Assembly: GCA_029168955.1 (NCBI GenBank)
Contig: JAPDOI010000195.1
Span: forward strand, 496,001-560,000
Direction: 5' to 3'
DNA length: 64,000 nucleotides
Origin: Aplectana chamaeleonis
Taxonomy: Eukaryota; Nematoda; Chromadorea; Rhabditida; Cosmocercidae
Shown piece by piece: positions 25,101 to 32,676 of this stretch (positions within the stretch are counted from its first letter, which is position 1; every line of letters starts with the position of its first letter). The translations under genes and the position numbers were made by a program. The notes beneath the pieces were generated by a model. That model was not told the DNA's origin. It worked only from the letters and a program-made list of their open reading frames with translations, and did no database searches.

Positions 25101-25137
25101 CTGGAATAGAGGCTTTCAGAATCTCCTGAGACCACAA
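6734..25137 (-). CDS. Kinesin-14 (C-terminal motor, KIFC1/Ncd type), 11 exons visible, 3' end outside window
   Basis: Assembled from eleven exons with compatible phases: 25125/25137-24978, 15294-15200, 15129-15067, 15002-14961, 14907-14788, 13330-13178, 13114-13007, 12947-12855, 7158-7080, 7021-6936 and 6880-6734. The order tail, coiled-coil stalk, neck, motor defines kinesin-14, a minus-end-directed microtubule motor used in spindle assembly. The decisive piece is the neck-motor junction: LHNAVVDLK at the end of one exon and [11 protein letters not shown] at the start of the next. The motor's second half (SSRSH, DLAGSE, neck-mimic) is not in the window. Upstream N-terminal exons, including the start codon, were not found. 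Introns of 9.7, 5.7 and at least 6.7 kb are filled with transposons. Confidence 0.9.
7496..10921 (+). mobile_element. Full-length but decayed LINE A1 with 12-bp target site duplication
   Basis: A 12-bp direct repeat, GACAAACGTGGT, lies at 7484-7495 and 10922-10933. The element starts AGCTGCCGAGATG and ends in AAG repeats. It inserted into the 5.7-kb kinesin intron, antisense to the gene. Length (3,426 bp) and domain order match the intact A2 copy. Several frameshifts are visible: near 7860, near 8120, near 8425, near 8950, near 9390 and near 9560-9690. It is therefore inactive, while its ends are well preserved. Confidence 0.92.
7532..10882 (+). pseudogene. Decayed LINE A1 polyprotein frame
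   Basis: Pieces in order are: leader and 2A-like [16 protein letters not shown] (7628-7675); finger CATCG ... WVHLSCSGL; endonuclease pieces ([17 protein letters not shown]); linker ([13 protein letters not shown]); reverse transcriptase start ([17 protein letters not shown]), core (LTKAFDTVN, then [10 protein letters not shown] at about 9830) and thumb; C-terminal knuckle [17 protein letters not shown] and the terminus [11 protein letters not shown], then a TGA near 10880. The active-site YADD is still readable. As in the other copies, no in-frame ATG precedes the NPGP motif. Confidence 0.88.
11290..11360. repeat. Relic of the TIR sequence found at 28.87 and 33.7 kb
   Basis: ATAATCACAATCGTAAAGGC followed by GTAGCGGTTGTTTTTCGAG closely resembles the inverted arms at about 28,900-28,935 and 33,650-33,690 (ATTATCACAATCGTAGAAGC, GAAGCGGTTGTTTT). 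Only one arm is recognisable here. It is probably a decayed end of the same DNA element family. Confidence 0.55.
11401..12530 (-). mobile_element. LINE family B, 5'-truncated copy (RT and 3' end)
   Basis: The frame 12518-11538 (326 residues) carries [27 protein letters not shown] (catalytic YADD), the thumb region [14 protein letters not shown] and a long C-terminus. The minus-strand 3' end runs into a (TTTAG)n tail at 11401-11427, as read on the plus strand. Upstream of GVPQG the sequence is lost, as usual for 5'-truncated LINEs. It is antisense-independent cargo of the kinesin intron. The endonuclease and earlier RT motifs of the family are seen in the copy at 48.7-53.2 kb. Confidence 0.85.
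11538..12518 (-). pseudogene. LINE B reverse transcriptase, C-terminal two thirds
   Basis: The 326-residue open frame holds RT motifs from GVPQG onward, the YADD catalytic box and the thumb, then a Lys/Arg-rich C-terminus. It lacks the fingers (NYRP) and DFSKAFD motifs and has no endonuclease, so it cannot work alone. The frame itself is unbroken, which suggests a fairly recent insertion. LINE reverse transcriptases of this kind prime cDNA synthesis on nicked target DNA. Confidence 0.85.
12855..13330 (-). CDS. Kinesin-14 exons 6-8 (neck coiled coil and motor start)
   Basis: Exon 6 (13330-13178, 51 codons) is highly charged coiled coil ending in LHNAVVDLK, the kinesin-14 neck. Exon 7 (13114-13007, 36 codons) opens the motor with [16 protein letters not shown], the beta-1 strand with the RVRP motif. 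Exon 8 (12947-12855, 31 codons) carries [17 protein letters not shown], the FxFDxVF-like strand that precedes the P-loop. All three are phase 0 and have TTTAG/TTTCAG-like acceptors. The next exon lies 5.7 kb away because LINE A1 and LINE B copies fill the intron. Confidence 0.93.
14159..14282. mobile_element. 124-bp MITE, PIF/Harbinger-like, TTA target duplication
   Basis: TTA at 14156-14158 and 14283-14285 flanks inverted ends GGCCGAGATCATACTTCC and GGAAGTATGATCCCGGCC. The interior is GC-rich with CGACGCGACGC. No coding capacity. The TTA duplication and GGCC ends fit Harbinger-type MITEs. Confidence 0.8.
14400..14737. mobile_element. 338-bp MITE with 10-bp target duplication (Mutator-like)
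   Basis: The direct repeat GATGGAAGTT lies at 14390-14399 and 14738-14747. Element ends are AGGGTTGAGCAGG and CCTGCTCAACCCT. A 9-11 bp duplication is characteristic of Mutator-like elements. Related ends (CAACCCTGxTCAACCCTGA and relatives) occur near 11,215, 17,755 and 20,000. It lies about 50 bp downstream of the kinesin exon at 14788. Confidence 0.8.
14788..15294 (-). CDS. Kinesin-14 stalk exons 2-5
   Basis: Exon 2 (15294-15200) joins the tail exon in frame across the splice and encodes a Ser/Arg-rich start, then [16 protein letters not shown] and VK. Exons 3 (15129-15067, 21 codons), 4 (15002-14961, 14 codons) and 5 (14907-14788, 40 codons) follow, all phase 0. The small exons look related to one another: [29 protein letters not shown] and [16 protein letters not shown] share a Q-x-x-x-K/M-D/E spacing, suggesting internal duplication of the coiled coil. 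The exon 5 acceptor could instead be 14 bases upstream (TGATAG), which would change the phase; the in-frame CAG acceptor is preferred. Confidence 0.88.
15300..18020. other. Intron sequence with no recognisable gene
   Basis: This is part of the 9.7-kb kinesin intron. It holds only short, low-complexity or shadow frames. A decayed end of the GACCCTCC/CAACCCTG repeat family is visible near 17,700-17,760. Nothing else could be identified. Confidence 0.6.
18030..18460. repeat. Palindromic MITE cluster, GGCGCTATTCATACT family
   Basis: GGCGCTATTCATACTCCTC begins at about 18,039 and GGCGCTATTCATACTATTC recurs at about 18,386. The latter is followed at once by its inverse, GAATAGTATGAATAGTGCC, making a near-perfect ~75-bp hairpin (18,384-18,455). 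The interior has repeated GAGTATGAATA-like sequence and GCGCGTG motifs. It appears non-coding. Confidence 0.7.
18748..18865 (+). repeat. Possible tRNA-related sequence (SINE head or pseudo-tRNA)
   Basis: GGCGTGGTGGAGTGGGTAAA resembles a Pol III A box, and GCTTCAAATTCCG about 80 bases later resembles a B box. The long intervening part could be a Ser/Leu-type variable arm. The acceptor stem pairs poorly. It lies inside the kinesin intron. The tRNA identity cannot be established by eye. Confidence 0.3.
20745..20938. mobile_element. MITE, CTCTTTCGGAATAG-family
   Basis: Inverted ends GGCGCTCTTTCGGAATAGGC and GCCTATTCCGAAAGAACACC enclose 194 bp without coding capacity. The ends match those at 22,649-23,080 and 28,017-28,205, which share the GGTACTCTTTCGGAATAG consensus. 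Confidence 0.75.
21172..21382. mobile_element. MITE with GTGCTATGTGGCCTGGGGG ends
   Basis: GTGCTATGTGGCCTGGGGG at the left end is answered by CCCCCAGGCCACATAGCAC at the right. Inner arms also pair (TGGCGCGATGCACTCGGCC with GGCCAAGTGCGATACAACA, then GTGCCGCA with TGCGGCAC). The result is a ~210-bp foldback with no coding frame. Confidence 0.72.
21670..22610. repeat. Dispersed GCACTGCGAG repeat region
   Basis: The motif GCACTGCGAG or its complement occurs repeatedly at 21,700-21,935 and again at about 22,580-22,600. Between them is AT-rich sequence without recognisable genes. A decayed tandem or subterminal-repeat element is likely, but no clear ends were found. Confidence 0.45.
22649..23080. 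mobile_element. 432-bp two-tier palindromic MITE, GGTACTCTTTCGG family
   Basis: The outer ends are GGTACTCTTTCGGAATAG and its complement, flanked by TTC on both sides. Inside lies a second palindrome, about 22,760-22,990. Its arms carry CTCAGTCCGCAAAGTGCACG and the inverse CGTGCACTTTGCGGACTGA, and CAAGTATCCTCAG and CTGAGGATACT. The inner palindrome is absent from the related copies at 20.7 and 28.0 kb, so it is a separate element nested in the outer one. Confidence 0.75.
23946..24698. repeat. Inverted pair of ATACCGTGCGGTACCGATTG motifs
   Basis: AATACCGTGCGGTACCGATT runs forward at 23,947 and in inverse at about 24,660-24,698. The same ~40-bp stretch flanks the broken edge of the LINE at 36,590-36,620. 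The motif is itself palindromic (ACCGTGCGGT). It probably marks the ends of a ~750-bp DNA element, but the interior shows no genes. Confidence 0.5.
24978..25137 (-). CDS. Kinesin-14 N-terminal tail exon
   Basis: The frame encodes [19 protein letters not shown], then a stretch ending in [13 protein letters not shown] before a GTATTT donor. It splices in frame to the exon at 15294 (AGA G|TT AGT). Ser/Pro/Arg-rich tails with an IPRP-like motif are typical of microtubule-binding kinesin-14 tails. The 5' boundary is either 25125 (after CTCAG) or 25137 (after TATAG). No start codon in good context is evident upstream, so one or more earlier exons may lie between here and 30.7 kb. Confidence 0.75.
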
Positions 25138-25638
25138 CTATACATCGTTATGGCGGCATAAACAACATGAGGGTAGAACGGACCGTACACACACACACAC
25201 ACTTCATTGTAACCAAATGACGGTACTAACCTAGAGGGGGGGGGGCACCCAGAATTCAGGACAGGAATGAAATGAACCTCCGACTGGAAACGATATCCAT
25301 CAAAGTATTTCTATCGAGTTTCCAAAACAACAATGATTGATAGCAGTATCAAGCATCTTTTGACAGATTTTTTTGTCCTTTCCAGAATTTTGTCATCTCG
25401 GACACGGATGTTTTATCATGTAATCACCTCCGAAGTGTTAGGTACAGGAAATTCGAAGCCGAGGAAACATTTCAGAAACTCGAGTGTTTTTGGAAACATA
25501 TGCATCAGAATGGAGGAAGAGAAAAGGTCCAGAACAAGTGAAATTTGAATTCTCGCCTTTCGCGGCACAATTAGAAATGGTCGCAATCACGTCCAGTTTA
25601 CATGAGACGGCGAAATTTTGCGGAATGCACGACACTCA

Positions 25639-27126
25639 GGCCTCTTTCAGAGTTCGATCGCTCTGCGACGCGATCTTGGGCACGGCGACGCGACCGTCGC
25701 GTCGCCGTGGAAATCGCACATTTTGGAAGTGTGAATGCCCAATCGCGGAAGTTGGCGATCACGCACTTTTACGTACACATTCTAATCGACGCCTGTTTCA
25801 TGTTCGCGATGTTGCGCACTTGGCTAGTCATTTATGATAAAAAGGTGCATTGTGCTTTGCCATTTAACTTTAACTTTATTACACGCTCTTACAGACGTGT
25901 AGAAACATAGAAAGGGCAGAAAAACAACGAAAACATCGAGGAATTTGAAAAATGACAAGTTTCGAAAGGAAAAAGCGTAAAACGATTGATAGATCCTTTC
26001 TTGACAATGAAGGTAATTTTTGACAAGTGTTTTGAATTTAGTGAAGTTGATCGGTATCTGAACAGTATGACTCATCTTCAAGTATTCCATGCCGTCTCTG
26101 AATATGGAGAAGCTGCGCCCCAAAGAGGTGCGCGGCTGACGGAATTTAAGCTTGAGCCTTTCTCCCCTAGTATTTGATTCAACCAGTTTGAAAAATGAAT
26201 GAGCTTTGAGACCCAGTCTTCCAGTTATAATATTATATACCAAAATTAAATCATTTCTTTTGCGTCTGTAATGTAAAGTATCCAAATTAAGCATACGATT
26301 CCTCACTATGCCATGGGGATTACTCCTATACGTGAAGCCAAGAGACCTTATGAAGACCTTCCTTGTGAAGTTGTTTCACACTCTTTCTAGTTTGGCAACG
26401 CAGGTTTTTTAATGAGGAAAGTAGATACAGGTACCATATTCAAGAACAGATCGAACGTAAATTCCATAGGCTGTAACCAAAGCAACGGACCTTTAGTTTT
26501 CAGCGATTTGAACAGAAGGAAAGTTTCTGTTCAGCTTTCACTAACAATACTATCCAAATGCTTATCAAAATTCAATTTCGAATCGACAAGAAACTCTAAA
26601 TCTTTATTTAGGTTAACATGCTGGAGTATTGAACCATCGATATTGTACCCGCCTTCCGGATTAGTAGTTCTACCCAGGTGTAGTACATGACTTTTTTGAG
26701 TGGAAAGAGGGAGAAGGTTTCGTTTAGACCATTGAACTACATTGTCAATTGTGGTCTGGATCCTAGTTTTATTGTCACCCTCAAGTGTATGTATCGTAGA
26801 TTTTTTAATGATAATAATCATTTTATGATAATAATTTTTTTGTATTATGATTGTTTTGCCTACTTATACTGATTTTGTCTGAATCAACGTGTAAAAAAAG
26901 AGGAATTTGAACGAGGACATATGAAGCGGTCGCCGCGATCGGTCGCGTCGCCGTGCACTGCATGGCGACGCGATCTGGCCATCTCAGTCGCCCAATCGCG
27001 CGATTGGGCGACTTTTCCCGCGATCTTGTCTGAAAGGCCGGCGACCAGATCGCGCGACGCGACCAGATCGATACACAGTGTTTTCATTCGGTCGCGTCGC
27101 AGAGCGATCGAACTCTGAAAGAGGCC
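25639..27126. mobile_element. DNA element with GGCCTCTTTCAGAG ends, split by LINE B
   Basis: GGCCTCTTTCAGAGTTCGAT at 25,639 is mirrored by ATCGAACTCTGAAAGAGGCC at 27,126, and the arms continue through CGCTCTGCGACGCGA for about 37 bp. Further GGCGACGCGA-rich stretches lie at 25,680-25,720 and 26,930-27,080. The middle is the LINE B fragment at 25,857-26,825. Ends of GGCC type resemble the TTA-flanked elements elsewhere; the flanks here are TCA and TTA. Confidence 0.7.
25857..26825 (-). mobile_element. LINE B fragment (RT thumb and C-terminus) inside a DNA element
   Basis: The minus-strand frames 26821-26531 and 26306-25824 give IDNVVQWSKRNLLPLSTQKS ... HLGRT ... INKDLEFLVDSKLNFD-like thumb sequence and the C-terminal RRKRNDLILVYNIITGR. 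These are homologous in order to the copies at 11.4 and 49.4 kb. The 3' end sits in a TTTAACTTTAACTTTATTAC tail near 25,861-25,880. A frame break lies between the two pieces. It is a dead 5'-truncated copy. Confidence 0.78.
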
Positions 27127-27142
27127 TTACGCGCAAATCCCT

Positions 27143-28016
27143 ATTTAGGTACCAAGTTGGACAAGACGTTGAAGCTAGGACTTTTTCAGGCGTCACCGTC
27201 TACCGTTACAGGCAATCGTTACGGGACCACCTGAAAATCCACTGGCAGCAAGTTAAGACACAGCAAAAAGCAGCGAATCGCCGCGAAAGCAAAGGCAGGG
27301 TTCTTGCAGAACTGTTCTGTTGATTGAGAATGACACAGCTTGCCTAAAACTTCTCCTTGGTAGGTACCTAGCATGAATCCGAGTTTCTTGCACTGATTTA
27401 CGGGTAATTGTGTAGATGCATAAGGATGATTACCCCTGTGACCCTAAATTAGCCGGAAGTTCACTCAGAAAAGTATTCTTCGACGCCAAGCACAGGTTTG
27501 TTATCACATTTTTGCTAAATAAAGGTACATTCTGTTGAGCATGTGTACTTTCCGCTCACTAACCTGTTTTGGTCCGTTTTGCAGCCTTATACTTATGGTC
27601 TATTCGATTTATTGAAATCTGAGTAACTAATATACTGCTGACAAACAAGAAAGGGGCCCAAACACCCGTATTCGCCGTCGCAAGTCATTTTCTGGACCAT
27701 TCGCTTCGCTCTCTTGGGGTGGTGGCCATCATGTATCAACACCCCTGAGGAGGCGGGAGAAACAGGGGAGGAGCGAGGCTCCTGATTGGACGCAACACGG
27801 GCTAGGCCCGGCCCCCGGCTGTTGCGTCCAATTAGGAATCTCGCTCCTCCCTCGTTTCTCCCGCCTCCGCAGGGAAGTTGATACACGATGGCCACCACCC
27901 GCTCTCTTGGCTTGCTGCCAATTGATGGCGAAGCGGTCCCGCCACGATTGTCTGTAACGGTAGGCGGTGACGCCTGAAAAAGTCCTAGCTTTAACGTCTT
28001 GTCCAAGTTGGTACCT
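27143..28016. mobile_element. DNA element with ~110-bp TIRs and an internal GC-rich palindrome
   Basis: GGTACCAAGTTGGACAAGAC at about 27,148 is mirrored by GTCTTGTCCAAGTTGGTACC ending at about 28,013. The arms match inward through GGACTTTTTCAGGCGTCACC and CGATTGTCTGTAACGGTAGG for about 110 bp. Between them, 27,716-27,900 is a hairpin element (GGTGGTGGCCATCATG ... CGATGGCCACCACC) that recurs at 41,505-41,697. No transposase frame is visible. Confidence 0.75.
27716..27900. mobile_element. GC-rich hairpin MITE (copy 1)
   Basis: The arms GGTGGTGGCCATCATGTATC and GATACACGATGGCCACCACC, with TTGGACGCAACA / TGTTGCGTCCAATT at the centre, make an almost fully palindromic ~185-bp unit. The copy at 41,505-41,697 has the same arms and loop. 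Two copies in unrelated flanks confirm mobility. Confidence 0.8.
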
Positions 28017-28205
28017 ACTCGTGCGGAATAGACGACCCACCTGAAAGAGTTGGATTTTCGTGGTGTTTCATACGTGTTCTAAGCATAAATTTTACATATT
28101 GCTCTATGCTTCTACATGTTTAGAAGCAAAAACCTAACTGGGATCCTGTAGCTGCTCGCGAAAACCCCTTTTACCAGAGTGGGTTGTCTATTCCGAAAGA
28201 GTACC
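28017..28205. mobile_element. MITE, GGTACTCTTTCGG family (copy 3)
   Basis: The right end ATTCCGAAAGAGTACC is intact. The left end is eroded (CTCGTGCGGAATAGACGACC) and abuts the element ending at 28,016. The interior aligns with the outer part of the copy at 22,649-23,080, including GTTTCATACGTGTTCTAAGC and CATGTTTAGAAGC. Confidence 0.7.
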
Positions 28206-28594
28206 ACCAAGTTAAGGAGAATGGCGTCCTAAAGGCAGGCACAGAGGGATGCGTCGTATCTATCGTCTGGTTCCGAGCATGATTTACTCTGTTCCCTCGC
28301 GCGCTTGTGCGAAGCGAGGGTAGAGACAGCGAGAAATTGTGGGGGAAGGAGACGCAGCGTACACACGCAGACGCACGCGACAAACGGAAATAAATCACAC
28401 GCGGAAACAGAGGATATGTACAACGTTTGGAAAAAAAGCTAGGTAGGGGGAGGGGGTTAGCACACGAGAAAATTAAATGCTTCATCCATGAAAATGAAAA
28501 TTTCTGCTGATATCAGATGCCTGTTATGGTATAAAACTATTTGGGGGGGGGGCTCGCAGGATTCAGTTTGAGAATGAATGATACCGCTCTGGCA

Positions 28595-28788
28595 CTATCC
28601 TAGACGGGGGGCACTTAGGATTCATGTCAGAAATCAAGTGAACCACCGATAGGTAACGCTACCAATCGAAGTATTTCTATAGAACATTATTAGCCACAAT
28701 GCTTGACAGCAATATGAAGCATTTTTTATCAGGTTTTTTGTTCAATTCTATGGATAAATCTTGGGTGCCCCCCCCCCGTCTAGGATAG
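28595..28788. mobile_element. MITE with G-run ends, CTATCCTAGACGGGGG family
   Basis: CTATCCTAGACGGGGGGCAC and its inverse GTGCCCCCCC...GTCTAGGATAG bound 194 bp. The same ends, with variable G-run lengths, recur at 25,225, 38,210-38,375, 43,207-43,402 and 45,672-47,359, usually followed by a C/T-AAGAT or AGGATT stretch. No coding sequence. Confidence 0.75.
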
Positions 28789-29667
28789 AGTCACCGCTCT
28801 CAGAGGTCGAAGTATTTCCATAGTCTCCACGAGAACAATGACTGATAACGCTATCAGGCATATGATCTAGTTCCGCAATCGCGTTCAGTCCGCAGTCTCA
28901 TTATCACAATCGTAGAAGCGAAGCGGTTGTTTTGAGAATGATTTCTTCATTTTCATACTCTGCCAATTCTCAGAACGTCGGAGGGCCGCGTCCCCGTACC
29001 CACCACTCAGCGAGGCGGGGCCCCCCTCCGCGCCTGGCGCCCAACAGGTCCCCGCCCCAGCCCCATGACTCATAATGGGCGCGACGCCCGGACATCCAAG
29101 CAAAGGGGCGCGGGGCCTGGCAGAACATCTCCACGTTGTCATCGCTTAAATGATTGGTTCCTTGTATAACGATCTCCGGGAACCATCCCTCCCACACCCT
29201 GGGCGGATGCTATACCCTTCTCCAAAATTTTCCAAACCCCATGGTGGGTGTCCCATTCAAGTCTAATCGATAGACTGGGGAACTTACCTTACTGCCACCG
29301 CGCGAAGTGCGCGATGATGTAAGTACTTACTCGAGGCTGCCTGCAGTGAACTTATGATAAAATTGTGCTCCGTATGTGGCACGGGTTTGATTCTAGCGTT
29401 CAACGTGTAATACGATTTGCTTGAGCGAACATGTTTTCCTCTGTTTCGAATTTTCCCTGCAGGACCGAGCTAACGAAATTTGGTGCGCCCCCGCCTCGCG
29501 CCTGATGATTCTCCGCTCGCAAAACATCTCTGGCAAACGGGGCAGCAGGAAGGAACGCGCAGGGCAGGTTCACGGTTCGGGCCCCACCCTTGATAGTGGA
29601 AAAGGGGCGTGTTTGGGGCGGATCCTCCGTCCGTGCTCCGTCCGTTCAAAGCAGTACACTTCAGGGA

Positions 29668-29830
29668 AAACCAGCCACTTCAGTCCGAGGGGAAAGGCAG
29701 GTGGCTAGCCTTGCACGGGCGGTGACCGGCCTTGCTATGCACGGAAACCAGCCACTTCAGTCCGAGGGGAAAGGCAGGTGGCTAGCCTTGCACGGGCGGT
29801 GACCGGCCTTGCTAGGGCCACTCGTCCACC
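29668..29830 (+). repeat. Two-copy tandem repeat of about 81 bp
   Basis: ACCAGCCACTTCAGTCCGAG starts at 29,668 and again at 29,749, and each copy runs to GACCGGCCTTGCTA. The copies are almost identical. They lie near the left end of the 2.73-kb TIR element, a position typical of subterminal repeats. Confidence 0.85.
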
Positions 29831-30528
29831 CTGACACTACGCCCTTACTGCCGCAAATTTTCATATTCACCCTTCATCCTGCCCTAATACGCCCTTGAAA
29901 GCGATTTCTCCAACACCCGTACTGCTCAAAAATTCGTTTTAGCGGTCTCACCCAAGACCAGGTTGTAGCAGAGCAGCCTTTTGAATTCGCCATAAATCCA
30001 AAATCGCTCCATTACAACCTGGCTCTTGAATGAGCCCGCTAAAGAATTCTGGAGCAACACATAATAAAAACTACAAGTAATAACAAATGCAAATTTATTG
30101 CTCGAAATCACTTCTACAATAGAGGTTTAACGTGTAAGCAAAAAGCCTTTGAAGGCACTTCGAGATGATGTAGTGTTTGAGATGCGAAAAAAACGGTGCT
30201 ACGGCAAACGCAATCAAGACTATAGACTATGTCAGAACACTACAACACAATATATGCATGACGACCACAAGGTTCACAAAGTCTAAAAGGTTAGTTTCAA
30301 TATCCATGAGATTGGTTTAGAGGTGACCGGGTTCAGAATGATGAGCAGATAAAGCGATATGAAACTACGGAATGACACTGGAATAAAAATGAGATAAATC
30401 GGATTTAGAGCATCTTCATCGAACCGTAGGCAGAGTACCGGGGGCAGAACAAGAAAAACAAAATTCAAAAGCATATGAAACGCAAAAAAATACAAAAAAA
30501 CTCTCAGATATTTCGGGAAAACTACTTG

Positions 30529-30722
30529 TGGTAAGCAGTAAGTAACTTGAACGTCTCAAGTTACTTACTCATAACACAAAAGTCACATACACAATGTGGT
30601 AAGCAAGTTACTCGAGGCGACCCTGTGAAAACCCCTCGCGCAAGTTACTCACCACATTGTGTATGTGACTTGTCTGCTATGAGTAAGTAACTTGAGACAT
30701 TCAAGTTGCTCACTGAATATCG
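30529..30722. repeat. Foldback palindrome
   Basis: AGTAACTTGAACGTCTCAAG ... CACATACACAATGTGGT on the left is mirrored by ACCACATTGTGTATGTGACT ... CTTGAGACATTCAAGTT on the right, with a ~25-bp GC-rich loop. Arms are about 85 bp. It starts 50 bp beyond the stop codon of the adjacent exons and would form a strong hairpin in their 3' UTR. Confidence 0.85.
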
Positions 30723-30772
30723 CAACTCACATTCCCAAAATGGTCTGAGCTCGACGTCCGATCGACAGGACT

Positions 30773-31194
30773 CTAAGCCGGGTTTCCGATGACTCCGACG
30801 AGGCAAGATGGCGGCGCGTCCACATCGTTGATCACACGTTTCTAAAAAAACCATCACATAGAACAGTCTAAAACCAATTACTTGAGAAGTGATTTGAGAT
30901 AAAACTCACCTTAATTGGGACAAGCGTTCCATCTCCTTCCACGTACAAACGGACATCAGACTAAACTACAAACGGACATCAGACTAATGACTTTGTCCGA
31001 CTTCTTACCTGAAACATTCTCTCTTACCTAAAACCACTTATCATGTTCATGTGAATCTTGCTTGCATGTAACAACTAACCTCCAGTTTTTTGTAGCTCCA
31101 CAAGTAACGGAGAACTTGTGCAGCACGTGGCCTATCCTCCACGATCTCAACATCCAACACGTCTCCAGCCGGCATCAGTCTGCAGGAAAGCGTT
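30773..31194 (-). CDS. Unrecognised protein C-terminus, three exons inside a transposon
   Basis: The exons are 31194-31080 (after TTTCCAG, before GTTAGT), 30960-30910 (before GTGAGT) and 30841-30773 (after TTTTTTTAG), ending in TAG. Phases agree. The encoded tail includes RLMPAGDVLDVEIVEDRPRA, VLRYLWSYKKLE, SDVRLYVEGDGTLVPIK and KRVINDVDAPPS, ending GNPA. The family was not recognised. The acidic/hydrophobic make-up and clean splice sites look like a host protein, not a transposase. Earlier exons were not found within the transposon. It may be a captured gene fragment. Confidence 0.6.
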
Positions 31195-32429
31195 CTGGAA
31201 ATAGTCAGCGACAAGCTCGCAATCATGGCAGTTTTCAGACATGAGAAATGGAAATGCGGTGTAACACGATAAAACTCCAGAAGTTACGAAAACGGAGTTA
31301 AACATTAAACAAAATTTCTGAACAGTACATGTAAGGTCTGCTCGAATGATAAGTTCCGCCCAAGCGGTCGGCGTGTGTGTTGAACGGTCGTCACGTAGTC
31401 CAACAAATGCCCTCTCGACTTCCGTTCGACACGCACGCCGACCGCCTGGGCAGACACTCTCATTCAGACAGACTTTAATTCACAACATTTTTGAAATTCC
31501 CTCATTCAGACATTCACAAAATTTTTGAAATTCCGAAATAATTGGCAAAAGGTTATGAGAATTTCGATGAGTGGGAAATATTTTCAGTTATGCAACACCA
31601 AACATTTCAAACTTATGTAAGCCCGGATGAAGAGATCAACGAGCAGAAAACAGCAAATCAGGAGTGAGATTTCAATTTTTTAGCGGCAAAATATCTTCAA
31701 AATGTTCACAAGCTGGGAAAACGAATTCAAAAAAAAAAGATGTGAAAAATTCTCCATGCTGCAAACGGATTTGCTGAGAAAGACTTCTTGAAATCGTAAA
31801 CAGTAACCGTGAGAGTTCAAAAAAGGCGTAGCCCTGACGTTTTTCTAGCGCCTATTTACGGAGGGGATAAGGAGAGGCACATATTAGTTAGAAATCAAAC
31901 AAAAATTCATGAAAAATAAAAAAAATAATGAAAAAAAGCGGCCGGAAGCCGCCTGGTTGAATTCTGAACGATCGATGCTGTCGACAGGTCCATTGCGCGA
32001 AGCGGCATTTGAATTCGACCAATAGCAGACGAGGAGGGTGGAGCGTTTGCGTCGATCCTCGCGCTGCAGGTCCAAGGGCGGACATCTCCGAGCTCGCTCG
32101 CTCGCAGGACCAAGGGCGGATATCTGTACCCGCCCAGTCTCCGCCCACTTCCGCAGCTGACCAATCAGAATTTTCACGGCAGCAAGCCCGGCGCTCTAGC
32201 CTTGCTGCTGAACCTTCGGAGGGGTGGGATTAGAGGCGGACCTACCGCCCTTGCTGCTACCCCGTTTGCCAGAGATGGCCCTCGCCGCTCGCCCTTGGTC
32301 GGAAATTCCCGGGCCCACGGCCCTCCGACGTTCTGAGTTCGAGACTTGATGCTTCGGGGAAAGCCTTTATCACGCTCTGTTATCATAAGGCATCAAATTC
32401 ACATTTAGCGCCGCCATCAAAGCTTATCC

Positions 32430-32676
32430 GCGCAAAGGGTGAATTTGCTGAGCGGTTGGATATCAGTCAGCGCAAAGAGTGAAAATACCGCCAGCGCTAA
32501 CATGTTAATGCATATCAGTTGTTGAGCGGCTGGATATCAATCAGCGCAAAGCGTGTAATTGCCGCCGTTGCTGGCATCTCAGAAATTTCTAAACAAGTGA
32601 AAACATCTCAGCGAACACATGATAAAACGATTGATCACGTCTCGATGTGTTTATCATGAGCGCAGCCGGTATAAAA
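32430..32676 (+). promoter_or_regulatory. TATA/initiator promoter with repeated upstream boxes
   Basis: TATAAAA at 32,670-32,676 is followed by the initiator-like TCATTC at 32,700-32,705, an ideal Pol II spacing of about 32 bp. Upstream, GAGCGGTTGGATATCAGTCA with GCGCAAAGAGTG and GAGCGGCTGGATATCAATCA with GCGCAAAGCGTG form two enhancer-like direct repeats, plus a third GCGCAAAGGGTG. The same TATA-initiator spacing is kept in the diverged copy at 41,260-41,295 (minus strand). That conservation argues for function. Confidence 0.65.

Larger units (their letters stand above)
29541..32267. mobile_element. 2.73-kb TIR element carrying spliced coding exons
   Basis: The ends are CTCTGGCAAACGGGGCAGCA on the left and the inverse TGCTACCCCGTTTGCCAGAG on the right. 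They lie exactly at the break in the surrounding element, with AT beside each end. Inside are an 81-bp tandem duplication (29,668-29,830), a long foldback (30,529-30,722) and three minus-strand exons with consensus splice sites (30,773-31,194). No transposase is recognisable, so it is either a non-autonomous element with captured host exons or carries an unfamiliar gene of its own. Confidence 0.75.
28971..32333. mobile_element. CTCAGAACGTCGG element, split by a 2.7-kb insertion
   Basis: The left part (28,971-29,540) and right part (32,268-32,333) join into one copy of the ~620-bp element seen intact at 42,419-43,040, here in reverse orientation. The junction AAAACAT|GGCC is contiguous in the intact copies, proving that 29,541-32,267 arrived later. 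The ends are TCAGAACGTCGGAGGGCC and GGCCCTCCGACGTTCTGA. Confidence 0.82.
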
